IMG/VR virus record: IMGVR_UViG_3300034104_001336
Span: 1-45,545 of that record
Length of the DNA: 45,545 nt
Direction: 5' to 3' (one strand)
From: a virus
The notes under the pieces: generated by a model
The model's database searches: none
The model's input: only the letters and a program-made list of their open reading frames with translations
Told to the model about the DNA's origin: nothing
Shown here: positions 25,749 to 34,036 of the stretch, in pieces
Layout: the number at the start of each line of letters is the position of its first letter
Position numbering within the stretch: position 1 is the stretch's first letter
Program-made: the position numbers and the translations under genes

Positions 25749-27083
25749 ATGTTCCTGTTTAAAAATTTATCAACAATTGCATCAGCAGTCCGTAATGTGT
25801 TCGTAGATAACTTTAATAGATCTAATGCAGGAGAACTTGGAGAGGCAACAGATGGTAGTAAATGGACAGCTCTTCGTGGAGTATTTACTATTTTTGGAAA
25901 TAAAGCTAAAACAACTTCTTCTGTTAGCACATATCCAATTGCTTCTATTACAATGCCAGATTCCCCACTCGATCAAGATGTGGTTATTACTTTGAAGGGA
26001 ACAACTCCTGGAACAGGTGCAGCACTTTGGATTTCGGATACTAATAACTGGTGGGCTGTTACGACAGGAATTGATTCTGGAGAAAATTGTCAATGCGATA
26101 CTTGTACAGAATGTGCCACACTGCCCGTAAATACTCCTTGTACTACTGGATATTGTAGTACTCCTGGAAACTGTATTAATGGACCATGTAACACAGTTCA
26201 AAACCAAAACTTTAATCCAGGAACCGTAAATGCATATACTGGAAACAATCAAAACTTCTCAGGAGGAAATCCAAATTTTGCTCCAGGAGGCTGGAATGCC
26301 TTTAATACTGGAGGAAATGCAAACAACTATAACTGTAACGCTTGGAATACAGGAAACTGTAATCCACAAAACTGTTCAATTTTTGATCCTCCCGTTGCTA
26401 TTGGTGGTGGAAACTGTAGGTCATGGAGAAATACTCCACCAAGAGGAAACTGTACTGCGTGGAATACCAGAAACTTTACACGCCCTTGCTCTGGATGGAA
26501 TGCCTGTGATAGAACAGGAAATAGATTTTGTAGAGCCTCAAGTATTGCATCTTACAACACACGAGGCGGAAATAATCAAAATACAGTTTTTACTGGAAAC
26601 AATCCAGTAGTTCCTGGAGGCTGGAATCCAGCCACTGGTGGAGGCAATACAAATGCACCAACAGGAACTGGTGCTTATAACACTTGTAGTGGAGGCTTTT
26701 GCTCTGGAGCATACAACTGTGCAGCATATACATGTACTGCTTGGAGCTGTGTATCGTTTACTAATGTCAGTTGCAACTGTCAAACCTGTTTTCCATCATA
26801 TATCAGAGTCATAAAGTCTGTTGCAGGAACTGTTACAGAGCTAACCAAGTGGGTGGTATCTAGCCTTGGAACATCAATAGTTAACTCTATGAGAATAACT
26901 ACAAGCGGATCTCAGATAACAGTTGAGCCATATGCAAATGTTGATCTTACTGGAAAAATTGGATCAGACCTAGTTTATACACCAACTGGCGTGACACTTT
27001 CATCCTCTTATGGTATAATTGTAGAACCATCCCCTACAAGCCAAGGATATGAAATAGATGAAATTACGATTGAAAAGATTTAA
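25749..27083 (+). CDS. Tail protein with Cys/Asn/Gly-rich insert
   Basis: A 444-residue structural protein in which two beta-rich halves are separated by an unusual insert. Residues about 1-115 (FNRSNAGELGEATDGSKW..., LWISDTNNWWAVT) and about 350-444 (YIRVIKSVAGTV..., YEIDEITIEKI) read as one jelly-roll/LamG-like domain. Between them, about residues 115-345 carry 24 Cys with Asn, Gly, Trp and Thr in degenerate repeats such as NCxAWNT, TPGNC and GGNxNF. There are almost no acidic residues in the insert. It starts 3 bases after the previous stop without a good RBS. Confidence 0.7.
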   Translation: MFLFKNLSTIASAVRNVFVDNFNRSNAGELGEATDGSKWTALRGVFTIFGNKAKTTSSVSTYPIASITMPDSPLDQDVVITLKGTTPGTGAALWISDTNNWWAVTTGIDSGENCQCDTCTECATLPVNTPCTTGYCSTPGNCINGPCNTVQNQNFNPGTVNAYTGNNQNFSGGNPNFAPGGWNAFNTGGNANNYNCNAWNTGNCNPQNCSIFDPPVAIGGGNCRSWRNTPPRGNCTAWNTRNFTRPCSGWNACDRTGNRFCRASSIASYNTRGGNNQNTVFTGNNPVVPGGWNPATGGGNTNAPTGTGAYNTCSGGFCSGAYNCAAYTCTAWSCVSFTNVSCNCQTCFPSYIRVIKSVAGTVTELTKWVVSSLGTSIVNSMRITTSGSQITVEPYANVDLTGKIGSDLVYTPTGVTLSSSYGIIVEPSPTSQGYEIDEITIEKI

Positions 27084-27094
27084 AGGATAAAATT

Positions 27095-27355
27095 ATGTTA
27101 GAAAAAGAAGTTCCCGAAATAGTTAAGCCTTTTCCAGAACCAGAACGCTTACCTTTTGACGTAGTTATGTTGATTGATAATATTGTTTATCAAGTATTAA
27201 ATGTAGATGGTCAAACTGCAGCACAGTACTTATCTCAACCAACCTATATGAGAATAAAAGATGGAGAGGCTAAAACTGGATGGAGATACAATCCAGAAAC
27301 AAAAACATTTACAAGACCAACCTACGACCCAGAAACTGACACTTTTCAGTACTAG
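27095..27355 (+). CDS. Small fibre-associated hypothetical protein
   Basis: An 86-residue Pro/Glu-rich protein ending GWRYNPETKTFTRPTYDPETDTF. A similar GWxY-(x)n-FxxP end occurs in the protein at 28060-28494, suggesting the two are related. AAGGA precedes the ATG. Position after fibre genes suggests a fibre assembly or cap role. Confidence 0.6.
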   Translation: MLEKEVPEIVKPFPEPERLPFDVVMLIDNIVYQVLNVDGQTAAQYLSQPTYMRIKDGEAKTGWRYNPETKTFTRPTYDPETDTFQY

Positions 27356-27370
27356 AAAGCTTGTATAATA

Positions 27371-28060
27371 ATGAAGCTAATAAAATTTACCTGTTCCGAT
27401 TCAACATATCCATTAAACGTACCAATACCTGCAAAAAAAAGCATTCCACAATGGTATAAAGATGGAGAAACATTTTATGTCGCTAAGGGTAGCCAAGAGT
27501 CCAGTGCTGGTTTAAAAACCTGCATACCATTTTTAGATATTTTAACTGCTGGGTATTTACTTGTAACCCCTTTTGACATATTTGTTGGAAAAAAAGAAGA
27601 CGGATCCCTAAGCATTGAATGGAACTCTCCAGGTCCATGGCAAGATTTTATAAACCAAAGACCACATGAATCTGGCAAAACAATTCCAAGACCAGCAGGT
27701 CACATAGATGCTCACTTTGTTTGGACAAATAGGTGGGGTTGGAAAACTCCAAGAGGATATAGCACAATTGTTACCCATCCCTACAATAGGTTTGACTTAC
27801 CATTTACAACAATGTCTGGATTTATGGATTCAGATAAAGTCTTTGTAAATGGAAACGTTCCCTTCTTTTTAAAAGAAGGATTCTATGGGGTTATTCCAGA
27901 AGGAACCCCATACGCACAAGTTATTCCAGTAAAAAGAAAGCACTGGAAGTCTATCAACAGCCCTGAAAACTACGATTTAGTTATGAAACAGTCTAACAAA
28001 ATTAATAGTGAAAAGGCATACTATAAGAAAAATTCTTGGATAAGAAAGGAATATAGTTAA
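27371..28060 (+). CDS. DUF6065-like protein, copy 2
   Basis: A 229-residue paralogue of the gene at 28496 and, more distantly, of 15252. Shared landmarks in order: PxPAKKSIPQWY, CIPFLDILTAGYLL, WGWKTPRGYSTIVTHPYNR, SGFMDSDK, VNGNVPFFLKEGFYG, IPEGTPYAQVIPVKRKHW. Two short proteins with similar C-termini alternate with these copies. No catalytic motif recognised. A TATAAT lies just one base before the ATG, too close to be its leaderless promoter. Confidence 0.7.
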   Translation: MKLIKFTCSDSTYPLNVPIPAKKSIPQWYKDGETFYVAKGSQESSAGLKTCIPFLDILTAGYLLVTPFDIFVGKKEDGSLSIEWNSPGPWQDFINQRPHESGKTIPRPAGHIDAHFVWTNRWGWKTPRGYSTIVTHPYNRFDLPFTTMSGFMDSDKVFVNGNVPFFLKEGFYGVIPEGTPYAQVIPVKRKHWKSINSPENYDLVMKQSNKINSEKAYYKKNSWIRKEYS

Positions 28061-28494
28061 TGGCTAAACATAAAGATGGAGTTGTTGTTCTTAGCACTCT
28101 AGACATTATTAAAGCTTGGTTTTCAAAAAGAAAAAGATTTGAAAATAAACAAACTCTTCTTTATAATCTAGTTCCACCAGAGCCTTTTGGAGAAAAGATA
28201 GCAACAATTGCTATTGTTCTAGATGAAGAGGTTCAAGAAATTATTAGAGCTCAGTCTGGACTGGCATCCTTATTCTTGTCTAATCCCTCATTTGAAGAAA
28301 TTAGTAGCAGTTTAGACCCAGGAGATGTTCCCAGAGTTGGATGGAAATATGTGAATGGAAGATTCTTTAATCCTGCAACAATGGTTAGAGAAGGAGAGAT
28401 TTGCTTTAATTTAATTGATGGTGCTTGTGGAGAATGCGATGGATGCCTTTCTGGTGGAGCAGAAGTAATTACCAGCCTAAAGGGAGTAAAATAA
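28060..28494 (+). CDS. Hypothetical protein with CGECDGC motif
   Basis: A 144-residue protein, ATG in TAATG with the previous stop. The C-terminal part has GWKYVNGRFFNP (like the 27095 protein) and then CGECDGC near residue 128, a possible metal site. Lies between two DUF6065-like copies. Function unknown. Confidence 0.6.
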   Translation: MAKHKDGVVVLSTLDIIKAWFSKRKRFENKQTLLYNLVPPEPFGEKIATIAIVLDEEVQEIIRAQSGLASLFLSNPSFEEISSSLDPGDVPRVGWKYVNGRFFNPATMVREGEICFNLIDGACGECDGCLSGGAEVITSLKGVK

Positions 28495-28495
28495 A

Positions 28496-29155
28496 ATGAC
28501 AAATAAAATTGTATTTACTAGTATTTTTCCACAGTACCAGATACCTCACCCAGTTCCAGCAAGTAAATCTGTTCCAGACTGGTGGAGAAAAGAATCAGTT
28601 GTAAAAGAGCAAATGCATACAATGAAAAAATGTACACCAATCCTAGACTCTTTAACTGCAGGATACATCATAACCCTGCCATCAGATGTTTATAAGACAA
28701 AAGGCGTAGTAGAGTTTGGTCAAAGGTACGATATTACGTTTGTTTCAGAACACTACCCACTACAAACTGAAGCTTATCCAGCCCCAGAAGAGTTTGATTC
28801 TCAGCCCTACAAATGGATTAATCCTTGGAAAATTACAACTCCAAAGGGATATAGTTGCTTGTTTATTCACCCATTAAATTCAGGGGATACACCGTTCCAT
28901 TCCTTCTCTGGTATTGTTGATACAGATAAGCACCCAGTAACAGTAAACTTTCCATTTTTAATTAGAAAAGACTTTGAGGGAAACATTCCAGCAGGGACAC
29001 CCATGATTCAAGTCATTCCATTTAAAAGAGATAAATGGGAAAGCAAAGTAATTGACAATAAAGAATTTACTGAGCCAGAGGAATTTTATAAAATTTTTAA
29101 TCCTCCATTTGGTCAGTATAAAAGAAACTGGTGGACTAAAAAGGAATTTAGATAA
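28496..29155 (+). CDS. DUF6065-like protein, copy 3
   Basis: A 219-residue paralogue of 27371-28060. Same order of landmarks: PVPASKSVPDWW, CTPILDSLTAGYII, INPWKITTPKGYSCLFIHPLN, SGIVDTDKHPVTVNFPFLIRK, IPAGTPMIQVIPFKRDKW. This is the most family-like of the three. Stop overlaps the methyltransferase start (TAATG). Its product is unknown; clustering with fibres and glycosyltransferases suggests an adsorption or surface-modification role. Confidence 0.7.
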   Translation: MTNKIVFTSIFPQYQIPHPVPASKSVPDWWRKESVVKEQMHTMKKCTPILDSLTAGYIITLPSDVYKTKGVVEFGQRYDITFVSEHYPLQTEAYPAPEEFDSQPYKWINPWKITTPKGYSCLFIHPLNSGDTPFHSFSGIVDTDKHPVTVNFPFLIRKDFEGNIPAGTPMIQVIPFKRDKWESKVIDNKEFTEPEEFYKIFNPPFGQYKRNWWTKKEFR

Positions 29156-29904
29156 TGGGAAGCACTGTAGACTTTATTACAGGAGATTCTAAATCAATTA
29201 AGTTAAAAGATAACTCTATAGATTTAGTTATTACTCAAGCCCCATTCTATCAATTAGATTTTAATTACTATGGTGGTGATCAGAGTAAACAAATAGGTTC
29301 TGAAAAAAATACAAAAAAATATATTAATTCTTTATTGCTTGTAACAAAAGAAATGGAAAGGGTATTGAAGCCAACAGGATCTATTTTTGTTTGCATCTCT
29401 AATACAGAGCCACTATATTCAGAATACGTTTCAGCTGTTTTAAAAAAGACAGACTTATTTTTGGCAAACCCACCATTCATATGGAACTGGTCAGAAAATA
29501 AAAAAGAAACTAACCTTGGCATGGTAAGTTTTGATTATCACCTTATTTATCATTTTATGAAAAGTCCAGGACTTATGTACAGTAATCCTTATCTGGTAAG
29601 AAAACACTCCGAATCTATTTGGAACATTCCAGCAAAAGATGATTCTAATAAAATTACAAAAAAGCTAGAGGCTATTGGGTTTGTTGAAAATTCTTTTAGA
29701 CCAGAAATTCCAAGAAAACTTATTGAAATGTTTTCTAAGCCAAAGGATATTGTTTTGGATCCATTTGGTGGCAGTGGAACAACTGCTTGTGAAGCCTACC
29801 TTTTAAATAGAAACGCTATAAGCATAGATGTTTCAGAAGAGCAGACAGACCTAGCCAAAGTTAGACTTAATCTTACGCAGCAAGAGTTAAAAAAGGATAT
29901 GTAG
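29155..29904 (+). CDS. DNA methyltransferase (N4/N6, beta-class order), divergent
   Basis: SAM-dependent DNA amino-methyltransferase. Order is catalytic motif IV first (LVITQAPFYQLDFNYYG, about residues 24-40) then the SAM-binding DPFGGSGTTACEA near 202-214, as in beta-class enzymes. The usual (D/S/N)PPY is replaced by QAPF, so activity may be reduced or specificity changed. Length 249 has little room for a target-recognition domain (about residues 90-170). No restriction gene is adjacent, so it is solitary; it may guard phage DNA from host restriction. Confidence 0.8.
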   Translation: MGSTVDFITGDSKSIKLKDNSIDLVITQAPFYQLDFNYYGGDQSKQIGSEKNTKKYINSLLLVTKEMERVLKPTGSIFVCISNTEPLYSEYVSAVLKKTDLFLANPPFIWNWSENKKETNLGMVSFDYHLIYHFMKSPGLMYSNPYLVRKHSESIWNIPAKDDSNKITKKLEAIGFVENSFRPEIPRKLIEMFSKPKDIVLDPFGGSGTTACEAYLLNRNAISIDVSEEQTDLAKVRLNLTQQELKKDM

Positions 29905-29906
29905 CA

Positions 29907-30845
29907 ATGGAAACAATTTATGTGTCAACTGCAACAATGGATGACAGTGAAACTGAAAGATCTATATTGGGTCTTTTTGAAAAGGCAAAGTATCCAGAAA
30001 GAATTTATGTTGGAATGCCCTGTACATCAGACTCTAAGTCTCTTTACAAAAAATTAATAAAAACCTTTAAAGGTAAAAACGTAAAAATGGTTTATAATAA
30101 ACTTGACAACAAGGACCTTTCAAAGTATGGGACTGGACATGCAAGGCACCAGGCAATGTCCTTATATTCTGGACAAGATTATATTTTGCAATGTGATTCA
30201 CATACAAATTTTGAACAAGACTGGGATGAATTTTTAATTGATACCTTTAAAGAAGCAAAGGCAAAGCTAAATCATGACAAAATTGTTTTAACAGCGTACC
30301 TTGGTGCTTATAGGTACACATCAGATGGGTTAGAAATAATGGAGCCTTCTACAAGATACCCATTTTATACTCCTGGATTCTACAACAGTGTTTACGTTAA
30401 GTGGAAAGATAAGCCACTGGTAAAAGAGCCAGCCCATACTGAAAAATTTTATCCGTGTGTAAAGTTTAATGGAAATTTTGCTTTTGGAGATAAAGAATTT
30501 GCAAAAAATCCAGGCACATACAAAGAAGCATTCTTTTATGATGAAGAAATTATTCAAGGAATTAATCTAATAAATAGTGGATTCTATATGGTTTACCCAA
30601 ATATGAATCTTCCACTGACTCATTTTTATACAGATTTTCAAAATGAATTTGGTGGAAAAAGAAAATATTTTACAGAATACCTATCTGAAAAAAACAATTT
30701 AATGCTCCATGCTGTTGCTCAAAATAGGTATAATAAATTAATCTCAAATAAAGAATACGTTAAAAAATATGAAAATTATGCTAAAATAAATTTATCTTTA
30801 GGGCTTTATAAAGATAATGAATATATTCCAGAAAAATATTATTAG
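29907..30845 (+). CDS. GlcNAc-transferase-type glycosyltransferase
   Basis: Probable glycosyltransferase of the eukaryotic-like GlcNAc family (PF11397-type). The signature GTGHARHQAMSLYSGQDYILQCDSH, with donor-binding AR and the DSH metal motif, is at about residues 71-95. Length 312 aa; GT-A fold; no signal peptide. Phage genes of this family are found near fibre genes. It leads into a run of glycan genes (31115, 32068). Acceptor unknown. Confidence 0.8.
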   Translation: METIYVSTATMDDSETERSILGLFEKAKYPERIYVGMPCTSDSKSLYKKLIKTFKGKNVKMVYNKLDNKDLSKYGTGHARHQAMSLYSGQDYILQCDSHTNFEQDWDEFLIDTFKEAKAKLNHDKIVLTAYLGAYRYTSDGLEIMEPSTRYPFYTPGFYNSVYVKWKDKPLVKEPAHTEKFYPCVKFNGNFAFGDKEFAKNPGTYKEAFFYDEEIIQGINLINSGFYMVYPNMNLPLTHFYTDFQNEFGGKRKYFTEYLSEKNNLMLHAVAQNRYNKLISNKEYVKKYENYAKINLSLGLYKDNEYIPEKYY

Positions 30846-30854
30846 GAAATAACC

Positions 30855-31118
30855 ATGAGTAACGATGAATTTTTAGAAGTTCCACCGCTAAAACCAGTAA
30901 GACCTTGGGATCTTTTTAATCCAAACAAGGAAAGAGTGTCGGATAAAGCACAGGAAAGAAGAATGGCTATCTGTAAAGAATGCCCATTTTATATTAAGGT
31001 GACCACTCAGTGCAGTAAGTGTGCATGTATTATGCCTCAAAAAACAAAACTGGCTGATGCCTCATGTCCAGTAGGAAAATGGGGAATAGACTCAGATGCA
31101 GTGAAAGAAAAAAAATGA
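30855..31118 (+). CDS. Small Cys-rich zinc protein
   Basis: An 87-residue protein with CKECPFY, CSKCAC and a final CPVGKW: five or more Cys arranged for a zinc site (DUF6171-like pattern). Stop overlaps the next gene's ATG. Such proteins commonly sit by glycosyltransferases in phages, but no function is known. Confidence 0.65.
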   Translation: MSNDEFLEVPPLKPVRPWDLFNPNKERVSDKAQERRMAICKECPFYIKVTTQCSKCACIMPQKTKLADASCPVGKWGIDSDAVKEKK

Positions 31119-32071
31119 TAGGAAAGTTTGTTGGCTTTGGAAACAGAGGCACGGGTCGCATGGCTAACTTCGTCAATGAGAATGTTTTGCCAAAAACAAA
31201 TTTCTTAAAAGATTGCAACTTAATTGTTCTTCCTGGTCTTGAGGGAAAAATGAAAGAATATACAAAAAATATAGTTTGGTGTCATGTTCCAGCGTATAGG
31301 ATGCCCTGGAGTATAGAAATGTTTTTTGTGGTTCCAGATTTATTAAAAATTACTAGCATGTTTTTAGTTCAGTCTGAGTTTCATAAAAAAAATCTATCAG
31401 AAAGTTTTGGCATAGATGAAGATAGATTTTATATTGTAAATAATCAATTTGAACCCATTGAGTTTAAAGAAAAACCAAAAGATAAAATAAACCTAATGTA
31501 TGTGTCTCAAGCATCAAGAGGATTGGACATTCTATTAAGATGTTTTGGTCAAATAAAAGATAAAGATATTACACTTACTATTCATTGCTGCGAATGTGAG
31601 GACTGCATGACTCCAAGAGATATTAGCTATGAGTCTAAATTAATTTTTGATCAGGATGAAAGAATTATTAAAAATGGAGATAGCACAAGAGAGATCTATG
31701 TTGATACTCTACAAAAGTCTCACATCTATGCCTACCCCTGCATATTTGAAGAAACTGCATGTATTGGGGTTATGGAGGCTATGAGTGCTGGGGTTAAGGT
31801 AGTAACCACTGATGCTGGAGCCTTACCAGAAACAACAAATGGATTTGCAAAAATTGTTAAAAACTATCCAGTAACGCATAAAGATATGGAAGAGCGTGAA
31901 AAAGAAATGATAAAAGTTTTTACAAAAGAAATAAAAAAGGCAATTAAGCAAATTAGAAAGAATAAGTTTGACCCAACCCCACAAATAGAGTATATAAACA
32001 ATAGATTTACAAGAGAAAACTGTATTAAACAGTGGATGGAACTAGATAGAATTATTGGAGAGATGCAATGA
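31115..32071 (+). CDS. GT1-like (GT-B) glycosyltransferase
   Basis: Retaining GT-B transferase. The C-terminal donor domain shows LMYVSQASRGLDILLRCF (about residue 129) and IYAYPCIFEETACIGVMEAMSAGVKVVTTDAGALPE (about 210-243), the E-x(7)-E pattern of GT4/GT1. The protein is 318 aa from the ATG at 31115, which overlaps the previous stop; a longer reading to 31064 would run inside that gene. It overlaps the epimerase start by 4 bases. Confidence 0.8.
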   Translation: MIGKFVGFGNRGTGRMANFVNENVLPKTNFLKDCNLIVLPGLEGKMKEYTKNIVWCHVPAYRMPWSIEMFFVVPDLLKITSMFLVQSEFHKKNLSESFGIDEDRFYIVNNQFEPIEFKEKPKDKINLMYVSQASRGLDILLRCFGQIKDKDITLTIHCCECEDCMTPRDISYESKLIFDQDERIIKNGDSTREIYVDTLQKSHIYAYPCIFEETACIGVMEAMSAGVKVVTTDAGALPETTNGFAKIVKNYPVTHKDMEEREKEMIKVFTKEIKKAIKQIRKNKFDPTPQIEYINNRFTRENCIKQWMELDRIIGEMQ

Positions 32072-33078
32072 AAAGAATAATGGTTACTGGTGCAAGTGGA
32101 CTTATGGGGGTTCATGTTGTTAGACATATATTAAAAACTACAGATTGCAATAGCATTGTCTTACCAGTAAGTTATAAGCATCGTGGTATTCAGGATAGGC
32201 TTGGATATTTATTTAGCTCCTCCCCAGATGCAATGAGAAGAGTAAATATTGTTGGCATAGATCTAGCACAGCCAATGTCCCCAGTAACCCATGCTGATTT
32301 TGGTAAGATTGACTATGTAATTAATTGTGCAAGTGAAAGCCATGTGAATCGTAGCATTGAAAACCCAGCTCCATTTATTATGAACAACGTATCATTGATG
32401 TGTAACATGCTTGATTGGGCAAGACACACGGGGGTAGAAAAGTTTTTGCACATATCTACTGACGAGGTATATGGTCCAGGATCAAAGCACAGAACAAACA
32501 AGGAATGGAAAGACCTGCACCTTCCAAGTAATCCGTATGCAGCATCTAAAGCTGCCCAGGAAGACATAGCCCTTTCCTATTGGAGAACCTATGGAGTTCC
32601 AGTCGGAATTGTAAATAGCATGAACATCATTGGAGAAACTCAAGACTCTGAAAAGTATATGGCTATGATCATGAAAAAGATTTACAAGAATGAAAAAGTT
32701 GTTGTTCATTTTAATAAGGGTGACATTGGAAGCAGATATTATTTACATGCAAGAAGCTTGGCTTCAGGATTAATGCACATCTTAGAGCAGGACTTTCCAA
32801 AGTATGGAGAAGCAGATTTGCCATTAAGAATGCATATTGCTGGAGAAAAAAGATTAAACAATCTAGAACTTGCCCAGCTTGTTGCAGACGCAGCAGGTAA
32901 GCAATTGAATTATGACTTAGTGGATCCAAATACAGAAAGACCAGGACACGACATGCACTACGCATTAAGTGGAGACAATCTTGCTAAGTCTGGGTGGGTC
33001 CACCCAATGGCTATTGAAGAGTCAATTGATAGGGTTGTAAAATGGACATACAATAACCCACAATGGCTTGACATTTAG
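32068..33078 (+). CDS. NAD-dependent sugar epimerase/dehydratase
   Basis: Extended SDR enzyme acting on a nucleotide sugar. NAD-binding TGASGLMG at residues 7-14, catalytic ISTDEVYG (near 129-136, as in RmlB-type 4,6-dehydratases) and YAASKA with Tyr and Lys near 157-161. The DEVYG Asp-Glu pair favours dehydratase over epimerase. Length 336 matches RmlB (about 350). Together with the nucleotidyltransferase at 11199 it could supply a deoxysugar to the transferases upstream. Confidence 0.85.
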   Translation: MKRIMVTGASGLMGVHVVRHILKTTDCNSIVLPVSYKHRGIQDRLGYLFSSSPDAMRRVNIVGIDLAQPMSPVTHADFGKIDYVINCASESHVNRSIENPAPFIMNNVSLMCNMLDWARHTGVEKFLHISTDEVYGPGSKHRTNKEWKDLHLPSNPYAASKAAQEDIALSYWRTYGVPVGIVNSMNIIGETQDSEKYMAMIMKKIYKNEKVVVHFNKGDIGSRYYLHARSLASGLMHILEQDFPKYGEADLPLRMHIAGEKRLNNLELAQLVADAAGKQLNYDLVDPNTERPGHDMHYALSGDNLAKSGWVHPMAIEESIDRVVKWTYNNPQWLDI

Positions 33079-33096
33079 TCTCAAAATTGATATAAT
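33068..33096 (+). promoter_or_regulatory. Full-consensus promoter for subtilase
   Basis: TTGACA (33068-33073), 17-base spacer, TATAAT (33091-33096), extended TG at 33088-33089: all consensus positions. It overlaps the epimerase stop. Leader of about 22 bases with AAAGGA before ATG 33126. Confidence 0.85.
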
Positions 33097-33125
33097 ATAA
33101 ATCCCAACTAACAAAAGGAAATAAA

Positions 33126-34028
33126 ATGAAGAAAAGTATTATTGCCATTATTGGATTAGCTTTACTTTTAGTTATGGTAGGAACCTCAGCAAAGGGAAAT
33201 ACCAAGCCTACTATCGCTGTAATTGATACAGGAATTGATGCTACGCATAGCCTAGTATCTGGAAGAATTGTACATGAAGTATGCGTACTTGATTTCAAGT
33301 CTTGCCCCAATGGACAAAACTTTATGGAAGGTGCTGGAGCAGCAACACTAGACCCCGTAAAGGCAAGCAAAAATGGTTTTTATCATGGAACCCAGATTGC
33401 TTCGGTAATAACTCAAAGCAATCCTAACGTAAACCTTGTTGTTATTAGAATTATTCCAATGACAGTAAAGGGATCTAGGGCAAGTACCTCGCTAACTGCT
33501 GTACAAAGAGCACTAGAATGGGTAGATAAAAATCATCAAACATACAACATAGTTGCAGTAAACATGAGCCAATCATACTCCTCAAAGGTAGGTTGCACGA
33601 AGCACATCCCCATTGAGAGTGTAATTAGTTCTCTTGCCTCAAAGAATATTCCATCTTTTTTCCCTACAGGAAATGGATATAACTATTCTAAGATTGATTT
33701 TCCTGCATGTGTTTCTTCATCTATATCTGTAGGGGCTACCGATCCATCATATGGAGGTCAAATGTCTCCAGCCTTGTATAGTAACAACTCTTTGGACACA
33801 GACTTTTTTGCACTAGGTACAATGTTCGCTGCATCGCCTAACAACAATACTGCTAATTCCGTTGGAACTTCAAACTCTAGTGCACTCTTGGCAGCAAAAT
33901 GGGTGGCAGTAAAAGACTTAAACCCAAGCTTGTCAATGTCGCAGGTATATGATAGAATTAAGTCCCAAGCAAGATACCTGGAGCACAAGCGTTCAGGCAA
34001 AATGTTTATTGTTGATCTAGTTAATTAG
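33126..34028 (+). CDS. Secreted subtilisin-like serine protease
   Basis: S8-family protease. Signal peptide (KKS then a hydrophobic stretch to about residue 21, TSA-like cut). Catalytic triad: Asp 34 in AVIDTGID, His 87 in HGTQIA and Ser 249 in GTSNSSALLAA, with oxyanion Asn in TGNGYN. There is no propeptide between signal and Asp 34, unlike most subtilases, so folding may need another helper. Five or more Cys suggest disulfides outside the cell. Driven by the window's second perfect promoter. Possible roles: cleaving host surface protein, or late envelope lysis. Confidence 0.85.
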   Translation: MKKSIIAIIGLALLLVMVGTSAKGNTKPTIAVIDTGIDATHSLVSGRIVHEVCVLDFKSCPNGQNFMEGAGAATLDPVKASKNGFYHGTQIASVITQSNPNVNLVVIRIIPMTVKGSRASTSLTAVQRALEWVDKNHQTYNIVAVNMSQSYSSKVGCTKHIPIESVISSLASKNIPSFFPTGNGYNYSKIDFPACVSSSISVGATDPSYGGQMSPALYSNNSLDTDFFALGTMFAASPNNNTANSVGTSNSSALLAAKWVAVKDLNPSLSMSQVYDRIKSQARYLEHKRSGKMFIVDLVN

Positions 34029-34036
34029 GAAAACTA

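Noticed and set aside
25782-26252. Long minus-strand frame opposite the Cys-rich tail gene
   Set aside because: Antisense of low-complexity Asn/Cys/Gly coding; no RBS and odd Ser/Ile composition.
27364-27369. TATAAT directly before the ATG at 27371
   Set aside because: Only one base separates it from the ATG, so transcription would begin inside the gene; it does not fit the 6-7 base leaderless spacing.
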